A stretch of DNA of 64,000 nucleotides from Parachlorella kessleri (taxonomy: Eukaryota; Chlorophyta; Trebouxiophyceae; Chlorellales; Chlorellaceae), in assembly GCA_001598975.1 (NCBI GenBank), contig BBXU01000672.1, positions 1 through 64,000 of the forward strand, written 5' to 3'. Below, one piece after another: positions 10,533 to 21,460 of the stretch. The position numbers were made by a program, and so were the translations under genes. Within the stretch, counting starts at the first letter, position 1, and each line of letters starts with the position of its first letter. The notes beneath the pieces are model-generated. The model saw nothing but the letters and a program-made list of their open reading frames with translations, had not been told where the DNA came from and ran no database searches.

Positions 10533-13500
10533 ATGGAGCCTGCTGCCAGCGAGGCCGCTCGCAGTTCCCAGCCGGCAGCGGCAGTGGCGGCCAGCGAAGG
10601 TCAAACGCCTGCTGCCAAAAGCCGCAAACGGGGAGCAGAGGAGGAGGCAATGCCGACGAAGGTAGGAGGGTCCAGGGCCTTGGTTGGCGGTCCAAGCTGG
10701 GCTTGGGAGGTGGGCTTTAGTAAGTGCGGTATGCCAGGGGCAAAACAAGGATTGCCAGCTTCTGCATGTGCTGCCGCACTGAGCCAGGAACGCTTCGCCA
10801 GGGTTGCAGGCTATAGCTCACACGGCCCCTGTTTGCGGTACCTGAGCACTTTGAGCACCCTCCATCCTCTGGTGTACCGCAGGAGAGAGTACAGTGGACA
10901 CCTGAGCTGCATGAGCAGTTTGTGGCGGCATGTGACAAGCTGGGAGGCCCACACAAAGCCAAGGTAGGACGTCCCATCGAGCTATGAGGCCTGCCAAGGC
11001 AGCAAAGACAATGCAACCTTCATACAATAACTTTCCGTAAAGATTGCGCGGTTATAACTAGGGCAGCAGCTCAGTAGCTCAGCTACTCCTTTCGTGAGTG
11101 GCCTTGCTTTGGAGTCATCAACATCTGCAAGTCTGTGTCACGCCCAGGTGTGCTGCGCTGCATCCACCTTGTAGAGTGGGCTTGCTAGCTCCGCCAAGGG
11201 CGAGTGTGGGGAGCGGCTAGGCTGGTATGAGGGTTCTCTGAGGACCAGGGTATCATCGTCACTAGCATCAAGGGTGCTCTGCTTGCGCTGCAGCCCTCTG
11301 AGATTCTGGCCATTATGCGAGTGCCTGGGCTCGGGTAAGTAGATTCAGGTGCACAGGCTTGCTGGCGGTGCTGCAGTGTGTATCCTAGGTTATGTCCTTG
11401 TGCGTGCACTTTGCTGCGCACTGCACAGAAGGCGCCTGTGTTCCTGGCTGAGGGATTGCCTCCACTAGAGCCGCCGCATATTCATGGTGTTTTCCGAGGG
11501 GCGTCACATGGTGTGCATGATCTGCTGGCACCCTGCAGCCTAAATCATGTGAAGAGCCACCTTCAGAAGTACCGGCTGACGGGTGGAGGCCCCTCGAGTG
11601 CGCGGCCCCCTACGAACACCAGCACACTTGTACCGCTTCATCCTCCCATCGCCGCACCGCCACTGATGCGAGGTGAGCCCGGGCATGTCGCAGAGACTGT
11701 GCATGTTGTGAGGATTCACTGTTGAATCGTCAGGCGGCCGCCTAGCTTGAATGTACCTACCTAGCTTCATTGTACCAAAGCCTCCGGCATGTCAGCGGCA
11801 GCCACAAACATGGCCTGGCGGACAGGTGCGTCCGGCAGTCATCCCAGGTGCACATTCTTGCGCTTGTGTCCCTGTTAGTTTTCGGGGGCTGAGCAGGAAC
11901 TGGGACGTTGTTCACTGGTGCGCAGGGTTTGTGGCGCATGGGACTGCCGGTGAGGTTGGCTCCACGGGTGCTGGAGAAGGGCTGGATACCCGTCGGGGCA
12001 ATCCAGGGTGGGAGTTGCCGCTGTCGTATGCAGCACCGGAGCCGGCCGGGTTGCTCATGCCCGGACACCAGGTAATCCTCCTTGGCGCCAAGTTACACAC
12101 ATCGTCGAGGTGGCATGTGGTCCTTCACAGGATGTGGCAGTGTGCGTCACAGCATACGTGTGGCTCCCCGGACATTGCTTCATCGAGCACACTGGACGGA
12201 TGCATGGGCAACAGGCTTTGCCTACCAGCTAGCTAGCTTGGCAGCAACAGCTTGGCTGCGTGTCCCATGCAGGGGCCACCGGTGGCTCCAGCCCTGGTGA
12301 GCACCGGAAGCGGCGGCGGCAGCGGTGATGCCTTTGGTGGCCCCGGCCGGGCGCCAGCCATGGCAGGCACTTATGGGGGCCGGGGCGGCGGCTTTGGTGC
12401 CATGCAGCCCTTTGCGGGGGGCCAGCAGCCCTTTTTGGGATTGGGAGCAGGTGCCAGCGCCGGTGGCCATCCTTCAGGCGCCTGGGGCATGCCAGGGAGC
12501 GCCTTTCAGGCCCCCGCAGGGCAGGGCTGGTCCCCGCTGGCGCTGCCACCAGGCTGGCAGACCTGGCAGTCCCTCATGTCTGCTAGCACCCAGCACCATG
12601 CGGGCTCTGCCTTCTCTCCGTCCTGGGCGGTGCCTCCAGCGCAGCCACAGCCGCTGGGCCCCAGCCAAGCAGCTGCCCTGGGCCAGCCACCTGCCGCACA
12701 CCACCCACGCACGCAGGAGCAGGCCCAGCAGCAGCTCGAGCGGCAGCAGGGGCCGGCTGCGGCGGGGGCACCACAGGGCGCCATTTGGGGTCGGGGAGAG
12801 GGGGCGGCCCCTGGAGGGACTCCTCCCGTCTCGTTGGGGCCCGTAAAGCATGGCGTAAGCAACCCTGGGGCGAACTGGGCTCAGGAGATTGCCCAGCTGC
12901 TGTCCACGCTTCAGGCAGCCACAGCCACGCTGCAGCCTTGGGCGGGGCAGCCGCCAGTGCCGGCCCCTGCGTCCACGCCCGGCAGCGCGGAGCTGGGCGG
13001 GTCCCAGGGCGCACCCGCCACAAGCTACAGCGGCAGCCGAGAGGACGAAGTGGTCGCTAGTGCATCGGCGCTGCTGCCCCAGATGGCCAGGTTGCAGGGC
13101 ACTGCACAGCTGGCAGAGCAGCTGCTGCAGCAGCAGCTGAAGGTGGCGATGACGCTGAAAGACGGCCTGCAGCACCTGCTGAGGCAGCATATACAGGTAT
13201 GCTGCATGGGCAGGCTTGTTCGCACCTCACTTGACCCTGCTGATTGACCAAAAAGGAAGGCAGGGATGTATGAACCCGACATCTCAAGCTTGTGTGGAGC
13301 GAGCGGTGACAACTGCTGTCGCGTAACGGGTGCGAGGGCGATGTAGTTTGGTGCGTCTTGTTGTCTGCCACCCCCCCGACAAGCTGTTCTGCTTAGGTGA
13401 CGGTGAAGGACATGGAGAGTCTGGGAGCGGCTTGCTGTGTTCCTGGCTACATATGACCACAGTGCCCCACCTGCAGGCTGAAGAGGAACTTCTAGCAAGC

Positions 13501-14106
13501 TTGGAAGAGCACCACAAGGCTGCCCAGGCTCTGCAGTCATCGCAGCTGGGCCCTGCCCTCGCCTCTCTGGCCTCCGCGACCGCAGCGGCGGCTGCAGCTA
13601 CGGCAACGGCAAGACCGGGGGCCTTGCGGCGCGAGGCCCAACCACGTGGGCCTGACGCGGCCGCGGGGTTTGGGCCTACTGAGCGCCAGACAGTGTCACC
13701 CCGCAGCAAGGAGACCAAAGTGGCAACAGGGGGTGCTGACACGATGGCCGACCAGCCTGCCGGACAAGCGGCCAGGCAGCAGCAGCAGCCGCAGGAGCAG
13801 CAGCGACAGCAGCATGGGCCCGCTGCTGCCGCCCTGCAGCAGGCAGCCTCAGTGCTGAACGCGCTGCACATGGCAGGCACATCACCTGCTGCTCTGCGGG
13901 GGGGTAACGTGGTGGGCAGCGGCCTGCCGGCTGCCCAAACACCGTTGAATGAGCAGCAGCGGCTGCAGCAGCAGGCCCAGGCTGGTGGGGGTGACCCGGC
14001 TGCCGGGGCTGGGTTTCCAGCCTTGCCCGAGCTGCTACAGGCGCTGAGCGTGCTGCTGCGGGCGAGCAATGCCGGCATGCTAGCGGGGGCCCAGGCCCCA
14101 TCGTGA
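10533..14106 (+). CDS. GARP (G2-like, Myb-SHAQKYF) transcription factor B
   Basis: Second tandem GARP gene. Seven exons join in frame to 694 residues: 10533-10661, 10883-10963, 11294-11334, 11539-11672, 11926-12071, 12273-13196 and 13477-14106. A short N-terminal exon with a basic KSRKR stretch, a possible nuclear localisation signal, precedes the GARP domain at about residues 44-95. That domain reads ERVQWTPELHEQFVAACDKL, GGPHKAK, PSEILAIMRVPGLG and LNHVKSHLQKYR, with the canonical SHLQKYR. The body is rich in Gly, Pro, Gln and Ala. The tail module crosses the last intron: LKDGLQHLLRQHIQ, then AEEELLASLEEHH. This intron is phase 0, as in genes A and C. The gene differs by an extra intron inside the VPGLG/LNHV turn. 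It is probably nuclear and probably dimerises through the tail. PHR/PSR1-like function is a possibility, not a demonstration. Confidence 0.86.
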
Positions 14107-14897
14107 TGCGGAGCAGGTCGATAGCGTTGCCATGCGGTCCGAGGCAGGTGGAATCACAGCTTGCTGCCAAGAGGGGACAGGAGGTGGTTGCAGCCTGAGG
14201 AACTGGCAATTGCCTGCCATGAAGGTAGCAGGAGGATGGGTGGTTGGGTGGTCGGGTGCAGCGGTGCTGGGTGCGTGCCTGCTTGTTGCCAGCTGTTATG
14301 CAGTTAAACAGGACAATGAATGATGCGTGCGTAGCCAACATCCAATATAAAAAGTATTCTTGATGCTTGAGCACATGTGGTTCTTACTGAGTGACGCACG
14401 TCTCGATAAGCAGGACTTGTATCCTCGCACTTTTCCGGTGGTAAGTATTCATTTGCCAATTAAAGCCCTCAACCTTTCTGATGTGTGAGTCAGGCCAGTG
14501 CCCGGCGGTGTGATCAAGGTACTGGTCCCTCGCCTCTAACCATGATTGTTTGGGGTGGGCTTGGCTTGCTGGCCGACCCGTAGGAACTGACTTTTAGCAT
14601 CTGTGTGCTGGCCGTGCTCGAGCAAGGCAGGTGCACATTCCTATATGGTATGCTATCAAGCTCTACAGCTGCGTTGTTTAAAATTTGGGCGCCCCCTGCG
14701 GGCAAGCTGGAAAGATAGTTGTCGTATTTCCTGCATGTATGTGGCCTCAGGACGCTTTACCAGGACTTGCTGCAGAAGTTTTGCTGTACTGCTTCCCTTA
14801 ATGCTCTACCAGGCCCCTGATGTGCAGGTGAGCGTGCACTTTGCTAGTTTGTGTTATTCACTGTGAGTTGTTGTCTGCCCTCTTGTGGAGGTACTTG

Positions 14898-14913
14898 TGG
14901 CTAGCGCTAGCCA
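14898..14913. repeat. 16-bp perfect palindrome
   Basis: TGGCTAGCGCTAGCCA reads the same on both strands. It lies in the gene B-gene C intergenic region, 27 bp before a second palindrome. Confidence 0.9.
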
Positions 14914-14939
14914 GCTGCTGTCATTGGTAGATTTTATTA

Positions 14940-14961
14940 ATAAGAACAATATTGTTCTTAT
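14940..14961. repeat. 22-bp perfect AT-rich palindrome
   Basis: The interval is a perfect inverted repeat without a spacer, centred on AATATT between 14950 and 14951. It is AT-rich inside GC-rich DNA. It could be a dimeric factor site or extrude as a small cruciform. Confidence 0.9.
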
Positions 14962-15088
14962 CCCATGTCTGCTTGCCTTTGCAAGCACCAGGCCCGTGTT
15001 TTGAATGAGAAAATTTCAGTTTCAAGTGAAGGGAGAGCAAGTGCAATACGTTGGCTGTCATCACCTGTTGCCTGCAATCACTTTTGTA

Positions 15089-15122
15089 ATGGCCCCAGCT
15101 GGGGCCAAGAGTTGGGGCCATT
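15089..15122. repeat. Nested inverted repeats (palindrome plus flanking arms)
   Basis: A 16-bp perfect palindrome at 15091-15106 (GGCCCCAGCTGGGGCC) overlaps a second pairing, in which AATGGCCCC (15089-15097) is complementary to GGGGCCATT (15114-15122). Either hairpin can form but not both, so alternative folds are possible in RNA. Confidence 0.85.
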
Positions 15123-15520
15123 AAACACACAGTAGGTTGTCCTTTTCTGGGCTTTGCAAACCTTTGGCGCCCAAAGGGAATCTTTTACGCGGGAATGTGA
15201 AGATTTTTGGGCTACCAACCACAAACGTATATGCCGAGTTGGGCGCGAATGCCCCTGCACTCTTCGAAATGCGCTGATGACTTAATGCTTTCGCAACATC
15301 GTTTCCGTTTTCCGACGGCCCAAGCAATAGTGGTTATTAGGATTGGATAGGGCATGGTGGCCTCCAAGGTTGCTTGCGGGTGATTTACACGTTTCTGCTT
15401 GGTACACCAAACTACGCTCGTGCAGCAGCTGGCCAGCCATCGTTGGCTGCAGTCATGGCGCCCTGGCGAACGCACCCTTCCAGCCGCGTGTTAGTGTGAG
15501 CTAAGGCAGCGCAGGTGCCC

Positions 15521-18500
15521 ATGCAGGGCGGCCAGCAGCCCTCACCCTTGTCCCTTAGTGGGCTGACGCAGCTCCTGTCCCAGACCCAGCAGGCCCTGGC
15601 AGCTGGGCTCACCTCACCCTGTCCCCTTCATGCGGGCGAACCACCGGGCAAGGCACTTCCAAGCCTTGAAGGAACCCAGGGCCCAGCTTCACAGCCGAGC
15701 GGCTCCTCTGTCTTTTTGCAAGCGGCTCCGCAGCCTCCCATGCCGTGCGTGATGGCTAAGAAGCATCACTCACCCCTGGTCCACTCAGGGAAGCCGCCCC
15801 TCGAGCCACGACCGGCATCAGCCCTGCAACAGCCGTGGCCCAATACCCAGAGCAGTCCTGACACAGGCATAGCCTCAGCTGCCCAGCCATCATCTGCCCC
15901 ACAGCGGGCCCAGCAGCAGCAGTCTGACGCGGATGCAGCTCTTGCTTGGCAGCAGGGGCAGCAGCAGCAGTTTTGGCAGCAGGCGGGTTTCCAGCAAGCG
16001 CTGGCCGTAGGCCCAAGCAAGACCCAGGCATACACTGGTGTGCCCCAGCAGCATCTGCAGCGTCTTGACCATCAAGACAGGGAGCACCAGGCAGCATGCC
16101 GAGCAGCCACAGACGAAGCACCTGGAGCGCCAGGGGTGAGGCGGCCCCAGGGAGGCGAGCCAGTGGGCGCACAGGCAGTGAGCGGCGGCGGCCTCGGGGC
16201 AGGGGCCCAGCAGGGGGCTGGGGTCCCCAAAGAGAGGATGCGTTGGACCCAGGAGCTGCACAGCAGGTGGCCCAGCTGCTGGCTCTGTTCCTGCTTGGTG
16301 CAGAGGGTGGCCGGATCGGCGTACTGCAAGATGCGGGGGAGATGGAGTGCTCCGTCTGACCTCCAGCCCTCTGTTGGCCCGGGTCGTCATTTGGCATTCT
16401 CTACCGTGCGCCATTTGTCATGGCAGCAGGAAATGCAGCCTGGAATATTCACTTCTGTCCTCCTAATATGGATGCTGCAGGTTTGTACGGGCCGTGGGCA
16501 TGCTGGGAGGCGCTGCCAAGGCCAAGGTAAGCAAGAACGAAGCGGTGAGTGAGGGTGGCGTGGCGTCGTGTGCTCGCTGTGCACACCCGTGCGTGGTAGG
16601 CTATCACCTGCATGAAAGCAGGCTGCTGTGTAGATGTGCCCTGCCACTGCGAATGGCACACTTCATCGCTAGGCGGCTTCGGCACATGAGCTGCCTCATA
16701 ACCGTGCCCAGCGCCGATTGTTTTGCATTGTCCTGGCTCAGTGCGAGCCTGCTGGCCGAGCCTCTGCTATCAGGTGCCCCCAGTAGCAGGAGTGTCAACG
16801 CCTTGTTGGTAACTGGCACTCTTCCTTTGCTGGCCTGCAGCCCAAGGACATCATGGACGTCATGAGGGTGCCTGGCCTAGGCTTGAATCACATCAAGAGG
16901 TAGGCCACGCGCACTTGTAATTATGTGGGTAAAAACAAGGTGGCCCTGTGCACCAATGCTGTCTGCTGTGTTGGCCACTGAGTGTGCGTCCAAGCTGTAT
17001 TGCTGAGGCTAGGGCTGTCTGTGGATGCCTGCCTGCCATGGAGCAGTCAAGCAGGTCGAGTTCTCTTCGCCTGCGTGACCACAGAGGATCCCTTATAATG
17101 AGGAACTGCCCACGACACTCGCCTTGCTAGGGCCTGAGCTACACCCTGTCTCCTGGTGACCCTCGCTCTCGGTTCCCCGGGAGGAGGAGGAGGGTGTACA
17201 TTGCGTGCTACTGCACAGTTGGCTGTGCTCAGGACAGAACCCCCTGCCTCTCAGGTGCAGCCATCTCCAGAAGTACCGCGGCTGCGAGGGGCAGGTCGCG
17301 GACGCCCAGACGCCCACCGGCGCCTCATCTGCCTCCGTCTACAAGCAGCACCCGATGCCTGGAGGGTCCCTGGCGGGGCACAAGCGCGTGTGGCAGGAGG
17401 AATCCCCCAACAGCCCGGCCGTGCAGTCCAAGGCACCACCACCACATGCAGCAGCAGCAGTAGCGGCGGCATCAGCAGCGGGACCTGCGCAGGTCATGGT
17501 GATGGCCCCTCCCCCTGCCCCTCCTCCTTCCGCTGCAAAGCCAGCTATGGAGGCAGGGCGGGCCCCAGCAGGCCCCGGGGCCCTCCACGCTTCCCATGCT
17601 GTGGCGGCCGAACTGAGGCCGCCGGCTCACCCACCCCTGCCGGACCCGCCCCAGCTGCCTCCAAATTCAGCGCAGCAGCAGCAGGAGCAGCAGCAGCAGG
17701 TGAGCGCTCTCCAAGGAGGCGAGCTGGCTGCCTCCTGGGCTGCCGCCCTTGCAAGCGCAGCCGGCCAGGGAGGAGGCCTGCAGCAGCAGCTCTCTCAGGT
17801 CATGCTGTGCCTGGGGGCGCAGGCGCCCAGCGCAGCAGCGCCTGGCGCTCTGGGAGGCGGGGCGGCAGCTGGGGAAGCTGCTCTGGGATTGTCGCCGGCG
17901 TTGGCTGGTCAAGCCGGGCCTCAAGCCCAGGGCTCAAGCCCCTCTTGGCAGCAGACACAGCACGGGAAGCAGGCACAGCAGCCACGTCGGCCGGCTGGAG
18001 GCGGCCCGGCAGAGCGGGACATGCGCCCGCCCGCCAGCCCCAGGGGCGGCGGCAGCCTGCTGGACTTGCTCCAGGCTGCCATGGTGCTGCAGCACACGGC
18101 GGTGCAGCACCTGCAGGTGGTGGCGACTCTGCAGGGGGACCTGCGCGGGAAGCTGCAGCGCCAGATACAGGTGGGGGAGCTGGGCCGATCTGGGATGCTT
18201 GGTGGTCATGGGGAGGAGGGAGGGTAGGTGAGGGTGGCGTGGCTGCGTTGGACGGCTCCCTGGTGGTGAGGGTATGCTGGCTGGGGAAGTGGAGAGTGAT
18301 GGGGGCTTCTGTCGGCAAGGCAGGCAGGCGGGCAGGCGACTGTGGGTGCCGGCAAGGAGGTGGGTGGAGTGGGACCCTGGCGCAGCGTCTTGCTTGGTGG
18401 CGTACAGCTTGCCTGAGGGCAGGGTCCATTGCACTGCCTCCCGCTTGGGCCAGCAGCTTGTGCCGCTGCTTGCGGCCCAAGACCAGTGTGGTGCGCACTA

Positions 18501-19281
18501 TGCGGCTGAGCACAATGCCGTTATGTTTGACACTGCTTGGTGCGTGCAGCTGGAGCGGGAGTTTGATGAGCAGCTGGGCCTGCACATCCGCGCGGTGCAG
18601 ACCCTCATGGCGCACTGCCTGGCGCCGCTGGTCAGCCACCTGTCAGCGCTGTCGCGAGCGTGCGCCCGGGTGGTGGGCGCTGCGGAGGCGCAAGCGCAGG
18701 CGCAGGCGCAGGCACACAAGCGGGGGCCGGCGCATGGCGGTGCGGCACGAGTGCAGGCCGACGGGCACGACAAGAGGCAGAGGCAGGCTGCCATGGGGGA
18801 GGTGCGGGAGCAGGCTGCCATGGCGGCTGACGGGGCTGGCAACAGCTCCTGGGGTGCGCTGCAGCAGGCAACACAGCAAGCAGTACAGCAGGCGGCACAG
18901 CGGGGCCATGGGCCGCGAGAGGACGAGGAGTGGCGCGCCCAAGGGCAGGCCCAAGGGCCCTGGGGGCAGGCTCTCCAGCGTGTGGCGGGGCCCGGGGTGG
19001 GCGGCCCTGCTAGCCGCTGCTCCCCTCGCCCCAGTAGTGACAGCCTCTCCCCAGAGGGCGCCACCTACTTCCCATTCCCAGCCCCACCCGCAGCAGCTCC
19101 CGCAGACCCCCCTGCAGCCGTCACCACGGGCCACACATGGCCGGCAGCCCCCTCACGGCCCACCGCCCACCGTGGCGCGCCTGCTGCGGCGGCCAGCATT
19201 GCTGGAAGGACAGCCGCCCGGCACGCAGCAGCTATCCCACCAAGCGTGCCAGCGGGCCAAGGGGCCGAGCCTGTGGGCTAG
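15521..19281 (+). CDS. GARP (G2-like, Myb-SHAQKYF) transcription factor C
   Basis: Third tandem GARP gene. Five exons join in frame to 830 residues: 15521-16266, 16481-16526, 16841-16899, 17261-18170 and 18550-19281. Unlike A and B, it has about 235 Gln/Pro-rich residues before the GARP domain, which spans about residues 237-292. The domain reads PKERMRWTQELHSR, FVRAVGMLGGAAKAK, PKDIMDVMRVPGLG and LNHIKSHLQKYR. Its internal introns fall near those of gene A, and the intron within LNHIK/SHLQK has the same phase. The Ala/Pro/Gln-rich body ends in the shared tail module LQGDLRGKLQRQIQ, then LEREFDEQLGLHIRAVQTL, the clearest coiled-coil of the three. A (QA)n run follows near 18691. The start is the ATG at 15521; the site six bases earlier in the same frame is GTG. 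Probably a nuclear dimeric regulator; targets unknown. Confidence 0.86.
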
Positions 19282-21460
19282 TGTGGGTGTGGGGGTGTGT
19301 GTGTGTGTTGGGGGGTATGGGGACGGGCGGGTGCAGGCCGTGCAACTCAGGGCAGGCAGCAACCCGCGCTCTGGGTGGGATGCCAGGATGACTGTAGCAC
19401 TCTTCCCAGGGGGAGGAGGAGGCAGCGGGCACAGCAGACGATGTGGGCGCTGGACCCCGCTGCCTGATGGAGGGGGCACCCGGATTCGTGGACTGGCAAG
19501 ATGTGAACTGCTGTGCGACTGTCTGACGGTCTGAGGCATTGTGTGGGATTCAGGGGCAAGACATGTGTCCCTCGGGACACGGTGGGTGGCAGTGCAATTG
19601 GCCGGGAGGGGGGGGGGTCTGTACAACGTGGCAGGGTCTGATGAACACATGTTTCGGAGGTTTGGCAAGGCCCTAAACAGTGTTGGTACTGGGGGGCCAT
19701 TCGTCAGTGAAGGATTGCGGAGATTTTGATCCCCTTTGATCTCTGCTGGCTATCAAGGTGTTTTTTAAAAGGGTGTCTTGAGCCAGATCTTGTGATTTGT
19801 GGGCATAGTACACGCTGGTCCTTTGTTGGCCCCATTTGTGGGCGACTCACGGCAGCATGGTCATGTGGCAATACAATGTTAGACTAGACTAGACTTGATC
19901 AACGAATGCAGTGGAGGTTTAGTGTGTGTAACTGACAGTTTATATGCGTTCCTTGCGGCTTGCTCCTGTCGTGCAGTTTTTTGTCTGTTCCTGTTATCTC
20001 CCCTGTTCAAGCTAGCAATGCTATCAAGCTGCTGTGACACATTTTTGGGGCGCGTACACATCGTATTTAGTACGAGGTATGCATGCCTGCCGGCCACATT
20101 CTTTTTTCAAGCCCAATGCAGAGAGTTCAGAGTGAGTAAGACTCTTCTTCCCATTTGTCATACCTTGCTATTTTTGCGTGCTCTCCTAGTGGCCTGCCCT
20201 TCTGGACTCCAGGCTGCGGTAGGGTGTGTACATGCCTACTGTGAACAAGGCATGCGATAAATAAGACCTAGCAAGATAGATTGTTAAGCTATGTGCGTTG
20301 ATCTGCAAAGTTGACTGATGCTTCTAGTAATCCAGGGTCAGGGGTTGGGCATCTTACATGAACCAAGCATGACAGTACTTCTTTCCGCGTCTCTTCACTA
20401 GGACTGATGCACAAGATGTGTAGAAGTTTGTAACATGCACCTTAAAAGCGTCACGGGATGCCCGCCACCCTGGCAGTCAGACATGTCCCCCCACGAGCAT
20501 GCTGACTAATCAAGCGCCAACAAGTACCAAAGAGCACAAGTGAAACTACCTAAAATGACCAGGAGCTCATGCAGCAGCGCAGATGATGGCAAGGTGGTAG
20601 GACGCATGGGAAACTTGCACCACCATAACCTGCATGCAACCTTGTCAGTCCAGCCCAGCTATCACTCCCTGTTTGCACTACCTGTCACCCATGCTAATAA
20701 CTGGCAAGCTCAGCACCCCAACGCTTGGCTAAAGGGTCTTACAGTATAAAAGAACGTAACGCAGAGAGCCTTAGATGCTCGTTAAAACGGACGGAATATC
20801 AGACCTGGCAGGACCCCATGCACGAAGGAATAGAGAAGCAGGCCCTGTGCCAGATAATGAAAGAACTACCCGGGTAGGCAATCGCAGAGGGGGTAGCGGT
20901 TGGACAACCTTACACATAAAATGGCTGACTTGGGCGCCAGGCATCCCAAGCATGTGTCCTCCCTTGTGTCCACCACCTTTGAGGGGTCGGTCGCAAGGGC
21001 CGAAAAACTTTGGAGTAAACTCCCAGGCCTATTCCCCAGCACCATCTGCCGATGAATTCGTTGAATGCCAGCGCATGCAAGCAGCACAAAGACAACAGCG
21101 TGCAGCAGAGGCAATCCAGTACGCACGTTTTAAGGGCTCGTTCATTTCGCGGTCGTCCTCGCCTCCACACCGGAATCTATGCGTGGCAGTCTTTCCTCCA
21201 CTGCCAAGCTCAGTCTACCGACTATTGTGTAGGTGACCCACATTTGAGAGTCAAGGACCACCGGGGGCAGGGGATCTCTTCACCCCTTCACCATATCCCC
21301 TTGGCCTGCCTCAAGGCAGGACACCACGCTTTAGCCACTGGCCTCCCGGCATGTGGCGCAGAGGACACCTAGCTGCTCATCCCTCTCACCTTCCCCTTCC
21401 AACATTCCTCACTCCCTCCGTTCCCTTGGCTTCGTGCCAGCTCTGTCTACGCGCTCCCTG
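19282..21460. other. Intergenic convergent zone between plus- and minus-strand blocks
   Basis: About 2.2 kb where the plus-strand GARP array meets the minus-strand genes, so it should contain two facing 3' UTRs. It starts with a GT-rich microsatellite (about 19282-19312) and contains one copy of a dispersed repeat (19787-19893). No convincing exon was seen. Confidence 0.6.
19787..19893 (+). repeat. Dispersed repeat, copy 1 (unclassified)
   Basis: This stretch is clearly similar (roughly three quarters of positions by eye) to 59783-59884. Shared blocks include TGTGGGCATAG, GGCCCCA, GACTCAC, CATGGT and the end GTTAGACTAGACTA. It encodes nothing obvious. It may be a degenerate short mobile element such as a MITE, SINE or solo terminus. 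Confidence 0.6.

Larger units (their letters stand above)
14107..15520. other. Intergenic between GARP B and GARP C, with a cluster of palindromes
   Basis: About 1.4 kb without a recognised exon. It holds three perfect palindromes within about 230 bp (14898-14913, 14940-14961, 15091-15106), plus a 9-bp inverted repeat flanking the last one (15089-15097 with 15114-15122). The upstream part should include the gene B 3' UTR. Confidence 0.6.

Noticed and set aside
17156..19534. Plus-strand open frame of 792 codons
   Set aside because: It runs through a confirmed intron of GARP C in the wrong frame and has Arg/Ser-rich, random composition. Only the other frame holds SHLQKYR and the tail module.
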